From positions 1-14,466 of the forward strand of contig JALOPK010000045.1 of NCBI GenBank assembly GCA_025453925.1: a DNA stretch of 14,466 nucleotides, read 5' to 3'. The DNA comes from Candidatus Eiseniibacteriota bacterium. GTDB taxonomy: Bacteria > JAFGKV01. Under the pieces are notes generated by a model, which was not told where the DNA came from, did no database searches, and saw nothing but the letters and a program-made list of their open reading frames with translations. Both the position numbers and the translations under genes were made by a program. Numbering within the stretch: the first letter of the stretch is position 1; each line of letters starts with the position of its first letter. Shown one piece after another: positions 1-7,547 of the stretch.

Positions 1-1622
1 GGGTCCTTCACGCCCGCCCTGCCCCGGCGGACGGCCCTCGCAACCGCGCGGACGGCATCGTCCTGGCCCACGATCCGGGACCGCAGGTGAGCCTCCATGG
101 TCATAAGCCGCTCGGTCTCCTTCAGCTCCATTCGCGCCACGGGTATCCCCGTCCACCGGGAGACGATGTAGGCCACGCCCTCGCGATCGACGGTCACCTT
201 CTCGCTTCTTGCCGCGGCCCGCTGATCTTCCTCCAGGTGGGTAAGGTCTCTCCGAAGCTGTTTCTCGCGGTCGCGCAGCCGGGCGGCCCGCTCGAACTGC
301 TGCTCGCGGATAGCGGTCTCCTTCTCATGGCTCACGACATCGATTTCCTTCTCGATCGCTTCGATCTCGGGATGGACCCGGGAGTCAGCGAGGCGGGCAC
401 GGGCGCCGGCCTCATCAACCACGTCGATGGCTTTGTCAGGGAGGAAGCGGTCTGAGATGTAGCGGTCCGACAACTCCACCGCGGCGTCAAGCGCGTCATC
501 AGTGATCACCGCATTGTGGTGTTCCTCATACCCCGGACGCAAGCCGCGCAGAATATGCAGCGTGTCGGCCTTTGAGGGTGGGTCAACGAGAATCCTCTGG
601 AACCGGCGTTCGAGGGCACCGTCTTTCTCGACATACTTCCGGTACTCGTTCAGGGTGGTTGCCCCGATGCACTGGAGTTCGCCGCGGGCGAGGGCGGGTT
701 TGAGCATATTGGAGGCATCGATGGCTCCCTCCGCCCCCCCGGCCCCCACAATGGTGTGGAGCTCGTCGATGAAGACGATGACGTTTCCGCTCTCACGGAT
801 CTCATTCATCAGTGCCTTGAGTCGCTCCTCGAACTGACCGCGGTACTTGGTCCCCGCGACGACGGCAGCCAGGTCCAAGGCCAGCACCCGGTGGTTGCGG
901 AGCAAATCGGGGACTTGCCGGGACACGATTCGCTGCGCGAGTCCTTCGACGATCGCCGTCTTCCCGACACCCGGCTCGCCGACCAGAACGGGGTTGTTCT
1001 TCTTTCGCCTCCCCAACACCTCGGCAACTCGACTGATCTCCTTCTTCCTCCCCACGATCGGGTCAAGCTTCCGTTCCCGGGCCAGGGCGGTCAGGTCCCT
1101 ACAGAAATGGTCCAGCGCGGGGGTACGCGACTTGCGGGGTTGAGCAGCCTGGGGACCATCGTCCTTCGGCGGGGTCGCGGCCCCGGCGAGAAGACGCATG
1201 GTGACTTTCTTCACTCGGGGATACGTGGCGCCCATACTCACCAGAATCTGCGCCGCGGCACCTTCCCCCTCGCGAATGAGCCCAAGCAGAAGATGCTCGG
1301 TGCCGACATAGTTGTGCTCCATGGATCGCGCCTCTTCAGCCGCGAGTTCCAGCACTTTTCGCGCCCGGAGCGTGAGCGGCGCCTCCCCGGACATGAGGGC
1401 TCCGCCTTCGCGCGCGACGAATCGCTCGGTCTGATCGCGGAGTTCGTCAAGGTTGACACTGATCTCAGCCAGAATGGCAGCCGCGACGCCGCCGCCTTCG
1501 CGAATCAGGCCGAGAAGTATGTGTTCGGTGCCTATGTAGTCGTGATTCAGGCGGGCCGCCTCTTCCTTGGCCAAAAGAAGCACCCTGCGGACGCGTTCTG
1601 TGAACCGGTCGAAATGTATCAT
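1..1622 (-). CDS. clpC: ATP-dependent Clp protease ATP-binding subunit ClpC (C-terminal part outside window)
   Basis: Hsp100 unfoldase that, by family knowledge, feeds tagged or damaged cytoplasmic proteins to the ClpP peptidase. About 540 residues are visible on the minus strand, and the reading frame stays open to the left edge. Two Clp_N repeats cover residues 1-145 (each has a [13 protein letters not shown] motif). The first AAA+ module follows, with Walker A GEPGVGKT at 215-222, Walker B VIVFIDEL at 281-288, and an arginine-finger segment ERRF near 338. A short coiled M-domain with a UVR-like motif ([13 protein letters not shown], about 441-453) separates it from the start of the second AAA+ module. 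This short M-domain and the N-terminal layout fit ClpC better than ClpB. The ATG at 1620-1622 has a GAGG Shine-Dalgarno about 10 bp upstream, and it lies 21 bp after mcsB, so it belongs to the lolD-mcsA-mcsB operon. The second Walker A and the ClpP-binding loop are beyond the edge. Family call is very safe. Confidence 0.96.
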   Translation of the reverse strand, partial: MIHFDRFTERVRRVLLLAKEEAARLNHDYIGTEHILLGLIREGGGVAAAILAEISVNLDELRDQTERFVAREGGALMSGEAPLTLRARKVLELAAEEARSMEHNYVGTEHLLLGLIREGEGAAAQILVSMGATYPRVKKVTMRLLAGAATPPKDDGPQAAQPRKSRTPALDHFCRDLTALARERKLDPIVGRKKEISRVAEVLGRRKKNNPVLVGEPGVGKTAIVEGLAQRIVSRQVPDLLRNHRVLALDLAAVVAGTKYRGQFEERLKALMNEIRESGNVIVFIDELHTIVGAGGAEGAIDASNMLKPALARGELQCIGATTLNEYRKYVEKDGALERRFQRILVDPPSKADTLHILRGLRPGYEEHHNAVITDDALDAAVELSDRYISDRFLPDKAIDVVDEAGARARLADSRVHPEIEAIEKEIDVVSHEKETAIREQQFERAARLRDREKQLRRDLTHLEEDQRAAARSEKVTVDREGVAYIVSRWTGIPVARMELKETERLMTMEAHLRSRIVGQDDAVRAVARAVRRGRAGVKD

Positions 1623-1643
1623 CGCGCCAATCCTCGTTCAGGC

Positions 1644-2699
1644 CTACTCTATCAAGATTCGCCGCCGCACGTAAGCGGCACGCATCGCATCCCGCTCCTC
1701 CGCCGTGAGACCTTCGCCTTCCCGGCGCTGCACGTGGGCGGGCTGCGCGAGCTGGATCATCTCGTTGAACGCCGACGTATCGACGCCCTGGATGACCCCC
1801 AGATCAACACCCAGACGCACGGCGCTGGCCAGTCCCAAGGCTTCGACGGTGGTGAGCAGGCGAGCCGTCCTCAGGAGCCCGAGCGCTCTCCAGATCTTAT
1901 CTTCAACCTGTGCCTTCGCGTCCCTGACCAGCACCTCACGCGCCTGGTGCTCGTATTGCAAGAGCTGTGCCGTCACCTGATGCACGGTTTCCACGGTCTC
2001 TTCCTCGCTCTTCCCAAGCGTCACCTGGTTGGATACCTGGAAGAGATTGCCCACCACTTCGCTCCCTTCGCCCCGGAAACCGCGAACCGCGAGTCCGATC
2101 TGGGAGAGCCCGTGCATAACCTTTCCGACTTCCCTTGTGAGCACGAGGCCCGGCAGGTGCACGAGCAGCGATGCCCGGAGTCCGGTGCCGACATTGGTGG
2201 GGCACGAAGTGAGATATCCCCACTGCTCCGAGTATGACGGCTCGACGTAGTACTCGAGTTCCGACTCCACCTCCTTGGCGACGCGGAGCGCGTCCCAGAG
2301 GTCAAACCCCGGAGCGAATCCCGAGATCCTGAGATGATCCTCTGCGTTGATGAGAACGACTACCCGCTCATCCCTCCGGAATGCCGTGGCCTTGCCCACG
2401 AGCCCGGCGGCGGAAGCAGAGTCAGCCAGATGACGCTCGACGAGTATCTCCAGATCCAGGGCGGAGACGTCCGCCAGGCGTAGGAAGTGACACGGCCGCA
2501 GACCGGGGAGCGACTGCAACACGGGCAGCACCGTGTCAGCCAGGCGGAGCCGGTCTTCCGGTTTCGCACGGTGGGGAAAGCAATACCCGGACAAGTTTCG
2601 GGCGATGCGAGCCCTGGAGGAGATGACCTTGTCGGCGTGGGGACCATCCCCGGCGAGCCATGTGCTTGGCGCCGTCACCATATCGTCGAAGGAGATCAT
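1644..2699 (-). CDS. mcsB: Protein-arginine kinase McsB
   Basis: Protein arginine kinase of the phosphagen-kinase fold, 351 aa, close to the usual length. In Firmicutes it marks proteins with phosphoarginine for ClpC/ClpP. Visible hallmarks are the nucleotide-binding SSRARIARN (27-35), the guanidino-substrate loop NAEDHLRI (118-125), the conserved cysteine in CPTNVGTG (C166), and RGFRGEGSE (206-214). An RDxxRA motif near the C-terminus (336-341) matches the phosphoarginine-sensing allosteric site known from Bacillus-type McsB, so the autoregulatory mechanism may be intact. The start codon overlaps the mcsA stop as ATGA, which predicts translational coupling of kinase and adaptor; clpC follows 21 bp later. 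Arginine, creatine and other small-molecule phosphagen kinases are excluded by the mcsA/clpC context and the NAEDHLRI-type loop. Confidence 0.96.
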   Translation of the reverse strand: MISFDDMVTAPSTWLAGDGPHADKVISSRARIARNLSGYCFPHRAKPEDRLRLADTVLPVLQSLPGLRPCHFLRLADVSALDLEILVERHLADSASAAGLVGKATAFRRDERVVVLINAEDHLRISGFAPGFDLWDALRVAKEVESELEYYVEPSYSEQWGYLTSCPTNVGTGLRASLLVHLPGLVLTREVGKVMHGLSQIGLAVRGFRGEGSEVVGNLFQVSNQVTLGKSEEETVETVHQVTAQLLQYEHQAREVLVRDAKAQVEDKIWRALGLLRTARLLTTVEALGLASAVRLGVDLGVIQGVDTSAFNEMIQLAQPAHVQRREGEGLTAEERDAMRAAYVRRRILIE

Positions 2700-3226
2700 G
2701 CCGCGCCTTCCGGGTGATCCGAGGAAGGCACCTTCAGCTCGCGGATTCGATCGCGCAGCCGTGCGGCTTCTTCGTAGGCCTCCTTGGCAACGGCTTCGGC
2801 CAGTTGATTGCGCAGTGCCGCCAGCTCCAGTCGGATCGCCTGCTCCGCCGATCGCTCGCCCGGGCCGCGGCCGGTGTGCCGCAATGCACCATGGAGTCTC
2901 CTGATCAGAACCGACAGGTCTCTGATGAACGCATGATAGCAGTCTGGACAGCCCAGCTTCCCGGATTCACGGAACTCCGCCAGAGTCAAGCCGCACGACG
3001 GGCATGTTGTCTCCTCGGAGCGTCGATCGCCATCCGAGAGCCCCTGTTCCGCCATCCCCGCCACCAGCTTCGAGACACTGAAGTCGCCTTGAGTCGAGGA
3101 GGCATCGACCCCAAGCTGCGCGGCACATGCGTTGCAGAGCATGCGCTCTTCGATGCGTCCCCGGGATACTTCGGTGACCCGGATCTCCGCTGGTCGTTGC
3201 CCGCAGGAATCACACGGGCGACTCAC
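2696..3226 (-). CDS. mcsA: McsA, zinc-binding activator of the McsB arginine kinase
   Basis: UvrB/UvrC-motif protein of 176 aa that, by family knowledge, binds and activates McsB. Cysteine pairs that would bind zinc are C5/C8 with C31/C34, and C75/C78 with C93/C96 (CPSCG...GCPDC, typical of McsA). A C-terminal UVR coiled motif lies at about 130-165, including AYEEAARLRDRI. I chose the GTG start at 3224-3226 because GGAGG lies six bases upstream and the first zinc-binding pair follows directly; the frame is open further upstream to 3277, but that part would run inside lolD and has no McsA-like sequence. The start overlaps the last 17 bp of lolD, and the stop overlaps mcsB as ATGA. The protein makes the arginine-phosphorylation module here complete (McsA, McsB, ClpC). 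Confidence 0.93.
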   Translation of the reverse strand: MSRPCDSCGQRPAEIRVTEVSRGRIEERMLCNACAAQLGVDASSTQGDFSVSKLVAGMAEQGLSDGDRRSEETTCPSCGLTLAEFRESGKLGCPDCYHAFIRDLSVLIRRLHGALRHTGRGPGERSAEQAIRLELAALRNQLAEAVAKEAYEEAARLRDRIRELKVPSSDHPEGAA

Positions 3227-3920
3227 CTGACACCTCCTCCAACACCCCACCGGCGAGCCTGATGCACAGATCCGCACGACGAGCCAGACCCTCGTCGTGC
3301 GTCACGACGATGAGACTCGCATCCCCGGAGCGGACGAGTCCCCACAGCAAGTCCTCCAACGCGGCGGCGTTCTTCGTGTCGAGGTTGCCCGACGGCTCGT
3401 CGGCCAGCACCAGATACGGCTCGTTCATGAGGGCCCTGGCCACCGCCACCCTTTGCTGCTCGCCTCCGGAAAGATGCGCAGGCCGGTGAGTCAGGCGGTC
3501 GCCCAGCCCAACCGAGTCAAGGAGGAAACGGGCGCGATGCTCAGCCTGCCGCCGCCCCTTGCCTGCGATGAGGCCGGGTATGATGACGTTCTCCAGTGCC
3601 GAGAAATCCGGGAGCAGGTGGTGGAACTGAAACACAAACCCGATCGTGCGGGCGCGGAAGGCCGCCCGGGCGCGTTCGGGTAATGCGTGTACGTCCTCAC
3701 CGTTCACCACCACTCTGCCGCGGTCCGGACGGTCAAGCCCGCCCAGGACTTGCAGAAGCGTGCTCTTCCCCGATCCGGAGGAACCCACCACGCTCACCAC
3801 GGAACCCCTCTTGACGGACATCTGTGCGCCGGATAGCACATCCAGCCTCCCCTGGCCCGTCTTGAACGACCGCCATATGTTCTCGGCAACCAATGCGTAC
3901 AAGGATCCTCCTGTGCCCAT
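3210..3920 (-). CDS. lolD: ABC transporter ATP-binding protein, LolD-like (lipoprotein release)
   Basis: ATPase of the MacB/LolD class, 236 aa; LolD powers extraction of lipoproteins from the inner membrane by LolC/E. Walker A is GSSGSGKST (46-54) and the Q-loop is FQFHHLLPDFSALENV (97-112), which closely matches LolD. The signature is LSGGEQQRV (150-158), Walker B is LVLADEP (170-176), and the switch histidine is H208. Start is uncertain. The ATG at 3920 has no clear ribosome site, while AGGAGG at 3907-3912 sits only 4 bp before an in-frame TTG at 3902, which would give a product about six residues shorter. No FtsX/LolC-type permease gene adjoins it. It is the first gene of the mcsA-mcsB-clpC operon and overlaps mcsA by 17 bp. 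FtsE or MacB-type ATPases are the alternatives; the Q-loop favours LolD. Confidence 0.9.
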   Translation of the reverse strand: MGTGGSLYALVAENIWRSFKTGQGRLDVLSGAQMSVKRGSVVSVVGSSGSGKSTLLQVLGGLDRPDRGRVVVNGEDVHALPERARAAFRARTIGFVFQFHHLLPDFSALENVIIPGLIAGKGRRQAEHRARFLLDSVGLGDRLTHRPAHLSGGEQQRVAVARALMNEPYLVLADEPSGNLDTKNAAALEDLLWGLVRSGDASLIVVTHDEGLARRADLCIRLAGGVLEEVSGESPV

Positions 3921-3938
3921 TCGGTGTTGTTTCCAACG

Positions 3939-3967
3939 AATTTAGCCAGGTCAGCACGGCCTCACAA
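3939..3967 (-). promoter_or_regulatory. Sigma70-like promoter for the lolD-mcsA-mcsB-clpC operon
   Basis: On the minus strand TTGTGA (3962-3967) and TAAATT (3939-3944) are separated by exactly 17 bp, each matching four of six consensus bases. Transcription would begin near 3932, about a dozen bases before the lolD ATG and about 30 before the alternative TTG. I saw no CIRCE inverted repeat and no CtsR-type direct repeat around it, so classical heat-shock control is not evident. Assigned by eye only. Confidence 0.5.
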
Positions 3968-3993
3968 GGAGACGCGTGACGTGAAGCTGTATC

Positions 3994-5091
3994 ATGAGTG
4001 ATGAACGACGGCATCTGGTCGCCGCCGTCGCCGGGCTGGTGGTGGTTGCGCTCGTGTTCGCGGGGATCGTGGTGATGCTCACCCGTTCGGGTCTCGAGCT
4101 GGCCGGCGATCCGATGAACCGCCTCCCGTCGGATGAGGCCGAGTGTTACGACATGGTCCGGGCTGCGGCTGAAGCGGTGCGGGGTGGCCGGGCCGCGGAT
4201 GCTCGCCGCGCCCTGGTGACCGCCGAAGCATTGTCCTGCGGCCCCGATGTGGTGCGTCGAATCGGCCAGGTGTACCGGGAACTGGGCGATTCCCGCGAGG
4301 CACTTCGAGTGCTTGAGGCCTGCGCCCCCCGCGGCGGAGACCCTGAGGTGCTGGCGGATGTGGCCGGTGCATGGGCAGATCTCGGAGAGGCTGATTCCGC
4401 CCGTGCCGTGCTTGATCGCGCCATCCTGCTTCCCGGCGCCACCCCCCAGGCCGTGCGGTCGCTGGCATGGACCGCCTTGGCGTTGGGGCAGAACACCGCC
4501 GGCCGGGGCTTGTTCTCCCGCGCCGTCGCCCTGTTCCCGCACGATCACGAGCTGTGGAGGGCCCTGTCCGAAGTCCTTCTCCAGGAGGGAGACATCGCGG
4601 GTTCGATCGACGCCGCGAAACGGGCCGTGAGTCTGGCGCCTTCCTCGGGGAAGGCCCACGTCGCCCTCGGGTGGGCATTTGAAGCGGTGGGCGATGCGGC
4701 CCTGGCGCGTGCCGCATTGCAGCAGGCGCTCGCCCTGAGCCCGACCGACAGCTTCATCGTGTTCGAGATCGGCAGGTTTCACCATCGAGCGGGGCGGGAC
4801 GCCGACGCGCTGCCGTATCTCAACAGGGCCACACAGGCCGTGTCGTGTCCGGTCGAGTGGCTGCTCATGCGCGCGCAGGCGGAGCAGCGGCTGGGTCGAT
4901 TCGTGCATGCCCGGGGGACTCTGCGGCTGGCGTGCAGCCGGTTCCCCGGCGACTACCGCCCGTTCCTCGATCTGGCCAAGCTTGAGCGGTGGCACGGCGA
5001 TCGGGCCGAAGCCAGGGCTCTGGTCCGCAAGGCTCGTGCTCTGGCGCCGGAGGAGCCGGCGGTGATACGCTTCGAGGGGATGCTCGGGTGA
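3994..5091 (+). CDS. Membrane-anchored TPR protein
   Basis: 365-aa protein with one hydrophobic segment at about residues 8-30 following a charged MSDERRH start, so it is probably anchored in the inner membrane with the remainder outside the cytoplasm. The rest is alpha-helical and made of tetratricopeptide-like repeats. Clear units read as AxVLDRAILLPG, AVALFPHDHELWRALSEVLLQEGD, and AKRAVSLAPSSGKAHVALGWAFEAVGD followed by AALQQALALSPTDSFIVFEIGRFHHRAGR. TPRs are protein-protein interaction scaffolds; the partner is unknown. The stop overlaps the next gene's GTG start (GTGA), implying coupled translation with the exonuclease. The ATG at 3994 lacks a good Shine-Dalgarno at normal spacing; AAGGAG lies at 3966-3971, 22 bp away. 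No enzyme motif seen. Confidence 0.88.
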   Translation: MSDERRHLVAAVAGLVVVALVFAGIVVMLTRSGLELAGDPMNRLPSDEAECYDMVRAAAEAVRGGRAADARRALVTAEALSCGPDVVRRIGQVYRELGDSREALRVLEACAPRGGDPEVLADVAGAWADLGEADSARAVLDRAILLPGATPQAVRSLAWTALALGQNTAGRGLFSRAVALFPHDHELWRALSEVLLQEGDIAGSIDAAKRAVSLAPSSGKAHVALGWAFEAVGDAALARAALQQALALSPTDSFIVFEIGRFHHRAGRDADALPYLNRATQAVSCPVEWLLMRAQAEQRLGRFVHARGTLRLACSRFPGDYRPFLDLAKLERWHGDRAEARALVRKARALAPEEPAVIRFEGMLG

Positions 5092-6332
5092 GTGATGCCT
5101 CGGATCGCGCCCCCCGACCGTCCGGATCACTGCTCGACGACCGTTGTGCGAGCGGCCTCCCGCAAATCTGTCGCACGCCGGAACCCACCCACGAAGTCGT
5201 CGCGCGACTCAGAACCCTCGTGAAGGAGACCGAGGCGCGCTACGCGTCCCGCCGTCCTCGGTCGGCCATGGAGCCGACGCGCCTTGCCGACCAGTGCTTC
5301 GACCATGAGTTGACGACCCCGTACGGCGCGATTCCGCTCTACCGAATGGAGCTTCCGCCGCTCTCGCTCCCCCTCGAGATCCCCCTTGCGCTGGCGGCGG
5401 CCTGGGGCGTTGAAAGCACCTGCCCCCGGCCCATGGCCCTGGACATCGAGACCGCGGCAACGGTGGGCGGAGACAGGGATTTGCCATTCGTCATCGGAAT
5501 GGCCTGGCAGGATGAAGGCGCGCTCGTGCTGCAGCAGCTCATCCTCAGAGGGATGGAAGACGAATCCGCCGCGCTGTGGGCGCTCAAAGGGAGACTGGTG
5601 GAATCGTCCCATCTGTTGACCTACAACGGCTCCCGTTTCGACCTGCCGCTCTTGGATCGAAGATCGCGGGCCGTGCTCCAGGAGGCGTTTGATCCAGCGT
5701 GCGACGTGGTGGATCTCGAGCCTTTCGCGCGGTCGGTCTTCGGCGCGGACGGCCTGTCCTCGCGGCTGGCGGACCTGGAGGAAAGGGCTGTCTTCGTGGT
5801 GCGTCCGGCGTGGACGTGGCACCCTGTTTGGCAGGAATGCTCCGGCCTGTCGTGGCGCCGGAGACGGCATCTGGCCCGGGTCTTGACGAAGAACGGACAG
5901 GACACCCTCTCGCTCCTACTGCTGTTCAGGGCGGTGCATGAGATGGTCGCGGATGAATGCGTCGATCCACGGGCTGCATGCTTCATTGCCCGCGCCCTGG
6001 AGCCGGTCGACCCCGGGGAGGCCGCCGGCTGGTTTGAGCGCGCGGCCGAGGGGCCGCTGGACGCGGTTCGTCTCAAAGCGGCTCTTGGTGCGTGGCGGCT
6101 GCGGGAATCGTCCCGGGATGGGCTGACCCACATCCTCGCCGGGGGAGTGCGCGGCGAGCTGCCTGACGCGTGGCGCGCGGCCGAGCAACTGGGGCTGCGC
6201 GCGTGGCGTCTGGGGAACATGGAGGACGCGGTTCGATGGACCGGGGAGGCCCTCCGGCATCACCCTCCCGCCAGCACCAGGTCGAGGATGTGCGCCCGGC
6301 TGAATCGGTGGACCGCGCGGCGAGCGAAATGA
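5088..6332 (+). CDS. RNase H-like exonuclease domain protein, YprB type
   Basis: 414-aa protein with a DEDD-type 3'-5' exonuclease (RNase_H_2/YprB) domain. Acidic residues sit in the expected motifs: ALDIETA (D119, E121), LLTYNGSRFDLPLL (Y179, N180, D185), and the C-terminal NGQDTLSLL (N269, D272). Between them are the family-typical VVDLEPFARS and LADLEE segments. After about residue 285 the chain is helical and alanine-rich, including ARALEPVDPGEAAGWFERA, resembling TPR-like or other helical repeats. Family members are thought to trim nucleic acids, but the substrate is not known. I chose GTG at 5088 (GAGGGG about 8 bp upstream, GTGA overlap with the TPR gene) over an in-frame ATG at 4989 lying deep in the preceding gene. 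The stop overlaps the next gene as ATGA. Confidence 0.85.
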   Translation: MSDASDRAPRPSGSLLDDRCASGLPQICRTPEPTHEVVARLRTLVKETEARYASRRPRSAMEPTRLADQCFDHELTTPYGAIPLYRMELPPLSLPLEIPLALAAAWGVESTCPRPMALDIETAATVGGDRDLPFVIGMAWQDEGALVLQQLILRGMEDESAALWALKGRLVESSHLLTYNGSRFDLPLLDRRSRAVLQEAFDPACDVVDLEPFARSVFGADGLSSRLADLEERAVFVVRPAWTWHPVWQECSGLSWRRRRHLARVLTKNGQDTLSLLLLFRAVHEMVADECVDPRAACFIARALEPVDPGEAAGWFERAAEGPLDAVRLKAALGAWRLRESSRDGLTHILAGGVRGELPDAWRAAEQLGLRAWRLGNMEDAVRWTGEALRHHPPASTRSRMCARLNRWTARRAK

Positions 6333-7456
6333 CATCTCCAGCCTCCGCCGTGTACATCCGGACAGTGAGCGCCTACGGGCAGGCCGAACCATCGGTTGGC
6401 GCGCTCCTCGAGGAGTCCGGGTATCTTGACGCCATGGCCGAGACGCCCGGCCTGGTGGTAGTGAAGCCCAATCTCATCCATGCCGCCCACCCCGACGAGG
6501 CGGCCACCACCCATCCCGAGGTAGTGCGTGGAGTAGTCAAGGCGTTGCAGCGCACCGGACATCCCGTGGTCATCGCGGACAGCTATAGCGGCGCCTTTCC
6601 ATGGTCCCAACGATTCCTGGAGAGAGTATACCGGGAGACTGGCATGGCGGATGTCGCCCGTTCGAGCGGGTGCGAGCTCTCCATGGATCTCGACTGGGGG
6701 ATTCGCTCGCTTCGGGACGCCCCCCTCGGCCGGATCGAGACGCTCCGCGTCATCGAACGGGCCGCGTTTATGGTGAACGTGCCCAAACTCAAGACCCACT
6801 CGTATACCGGCCTCACCTGCGCGGTGAAAAACCTCTTCGGGGTGGTGCCGGGTCACTTCAAGGTGAGCTACCACGCCCGATTCGCCGAGGAAGACCTCTT
6901 CTCCCTCGCGCTCCGCGGACTTGCCCTGTCTTTGCCGGTGATGGTGACCGTGGTGGACGCTGTCACCGCCATGGAGGGCGAGGGGCCCGCTGCGGGCGAC
7001 CCGCGACCGGTTGGAGCCCTCATGGCTGGGGGAGATCTCCTCGCCGTCGATCGGGTCGCCGCCCGTTTCTGTGGTCTCGACCCTGCTTCCATGATGTGGC
7101 TCGGACGGGGCGATGGTACGGTTGTCGGGCCTCAGCCGGAGGAGTTGGTCCCGGGTGGATTACGCCGCGCGACTCCTCACCGGCTCGACATGGGCGTGTT
7201 CCGGAGTCCCCTCGTGCGTTCCCTGGCGAGACGTCTGCTGAAGGGGGTGTTCTCGCCCGCGCCGGCCATCGTGCATCGCCGGTGCGTCAGGTGCATCGCG
7301 TGCATCGCGGCCTGTCCCGTGGAGGCAATGACCCGTGGGAGGGACTTCCCGAAGGTGGATCGTCGCCGGTGCATCCGATGCTACTGCTGTCACGAGGCCT
7401 GCCGGTCGCATGCCATCGTCATCCGGCCGTCGCCGTTGGGGCGGTTCCTCGCGTAG
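6329..7456 (+). CDS. DUF362 protein with C-terminal 2x[4Fe-4S] ferredoxin domain
   Basis: 375-aa protein. Residues 1 to about 300 form a DUF362 domain with its typical conserved blocks: VVVKPN (43-48), a HPEVV segment near 62, NVPKLKTH (150-157), KNLFGVVPG (167-175), and D210 followed by AMEGEGP (214-220). The C-terminus has two four-cysteine clusters, C319/C322/C325/C329 (CVRCIACIAACP) and C348/C351/C354/C358 (CIRCYCCHEAC), the layout of a bacterial-type ferredoxin with two [4Fe-4S] clusters. It is therefore probably an electron-transfer or redox-linked protein; the DUF362 domain has no firmly assigned reaction that I know. No signal peptide or membrane segment is seen, so it is likely cytoplasmic. 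The ATG at 6329 overlaps the upstream stop (ATGA); the frame also opens from 6170, but those residues lie inside the exonuclease gene and look non-conserved. Confidence 0.9.
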   Translation: MTSPASAVYIRTVSAYGQAEPSVGALLEESGYLDAMAETPGLVVVKPNLIHAAHPDEAATTHPEVVRGVVKALQRTGHPVVIADSYSGAFPWSQRFLERVYRETGMADVARSSGCELSMDLDWGIRSLRDAPLGRIETLRVIERAAFMVNVPKLKTHSYTGLTCAVKNLFGVVPGHFKVSYHARFAEEDLFSLALRGLALSLPVMVTVVDAVTAMEGEGPAAGDPRPVGALMAGGDLLAVDRVAARFCGLDPASMMWLGRGDGTVVGPQPEELVPGGLRRATPHRLDMGVFRSPLVRSLARRLLKGVFSPAPAIVHRRCVRCIACIAACPVEAMTRGRDFPKVDRRRCIRCYCCHEACRSHAIVIRPSPLGRFLA

Positions 7457-7547
7457 CTCGTCTCGAAAGCATTGTGCATGAAACATCGCGTAGGCTACTT
7501 GTCGATGCTGTCATCTCTCAATGGTCCGGACACAAGGTGAGGAACCC

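Noticed and set aside
756-2237. 493-aa plus-strand open frame opposite clpC and mcsB
   Set aside because: It is antisense to two well-supported genes, and its translation is low-complexity and motif-free. High GC content readily leaves such frames open.
3921-3993. CIRCE or CtsR operator in front of the mcsAB operon
   Set aside because: Looked for the paired TTAGCACTC/GAGTGCTAA and GGTCAAA direct repeats; neither is present.
4989-5087. Upstream ATG for the exonuclease gene
   Set aside because: It would place 33 unconserved residues inside the TPR gene; GTG 5088 has a ribosome site and forms a GTGA junction.
3733-5130. 465-aa minus-strand open frame opposite the TPR gene
   Set aside because: It crosses lolD, its promoter region and the TPR gene on the opposite strand; no family motif, rich in R/G/P as expected for a shadow frame.
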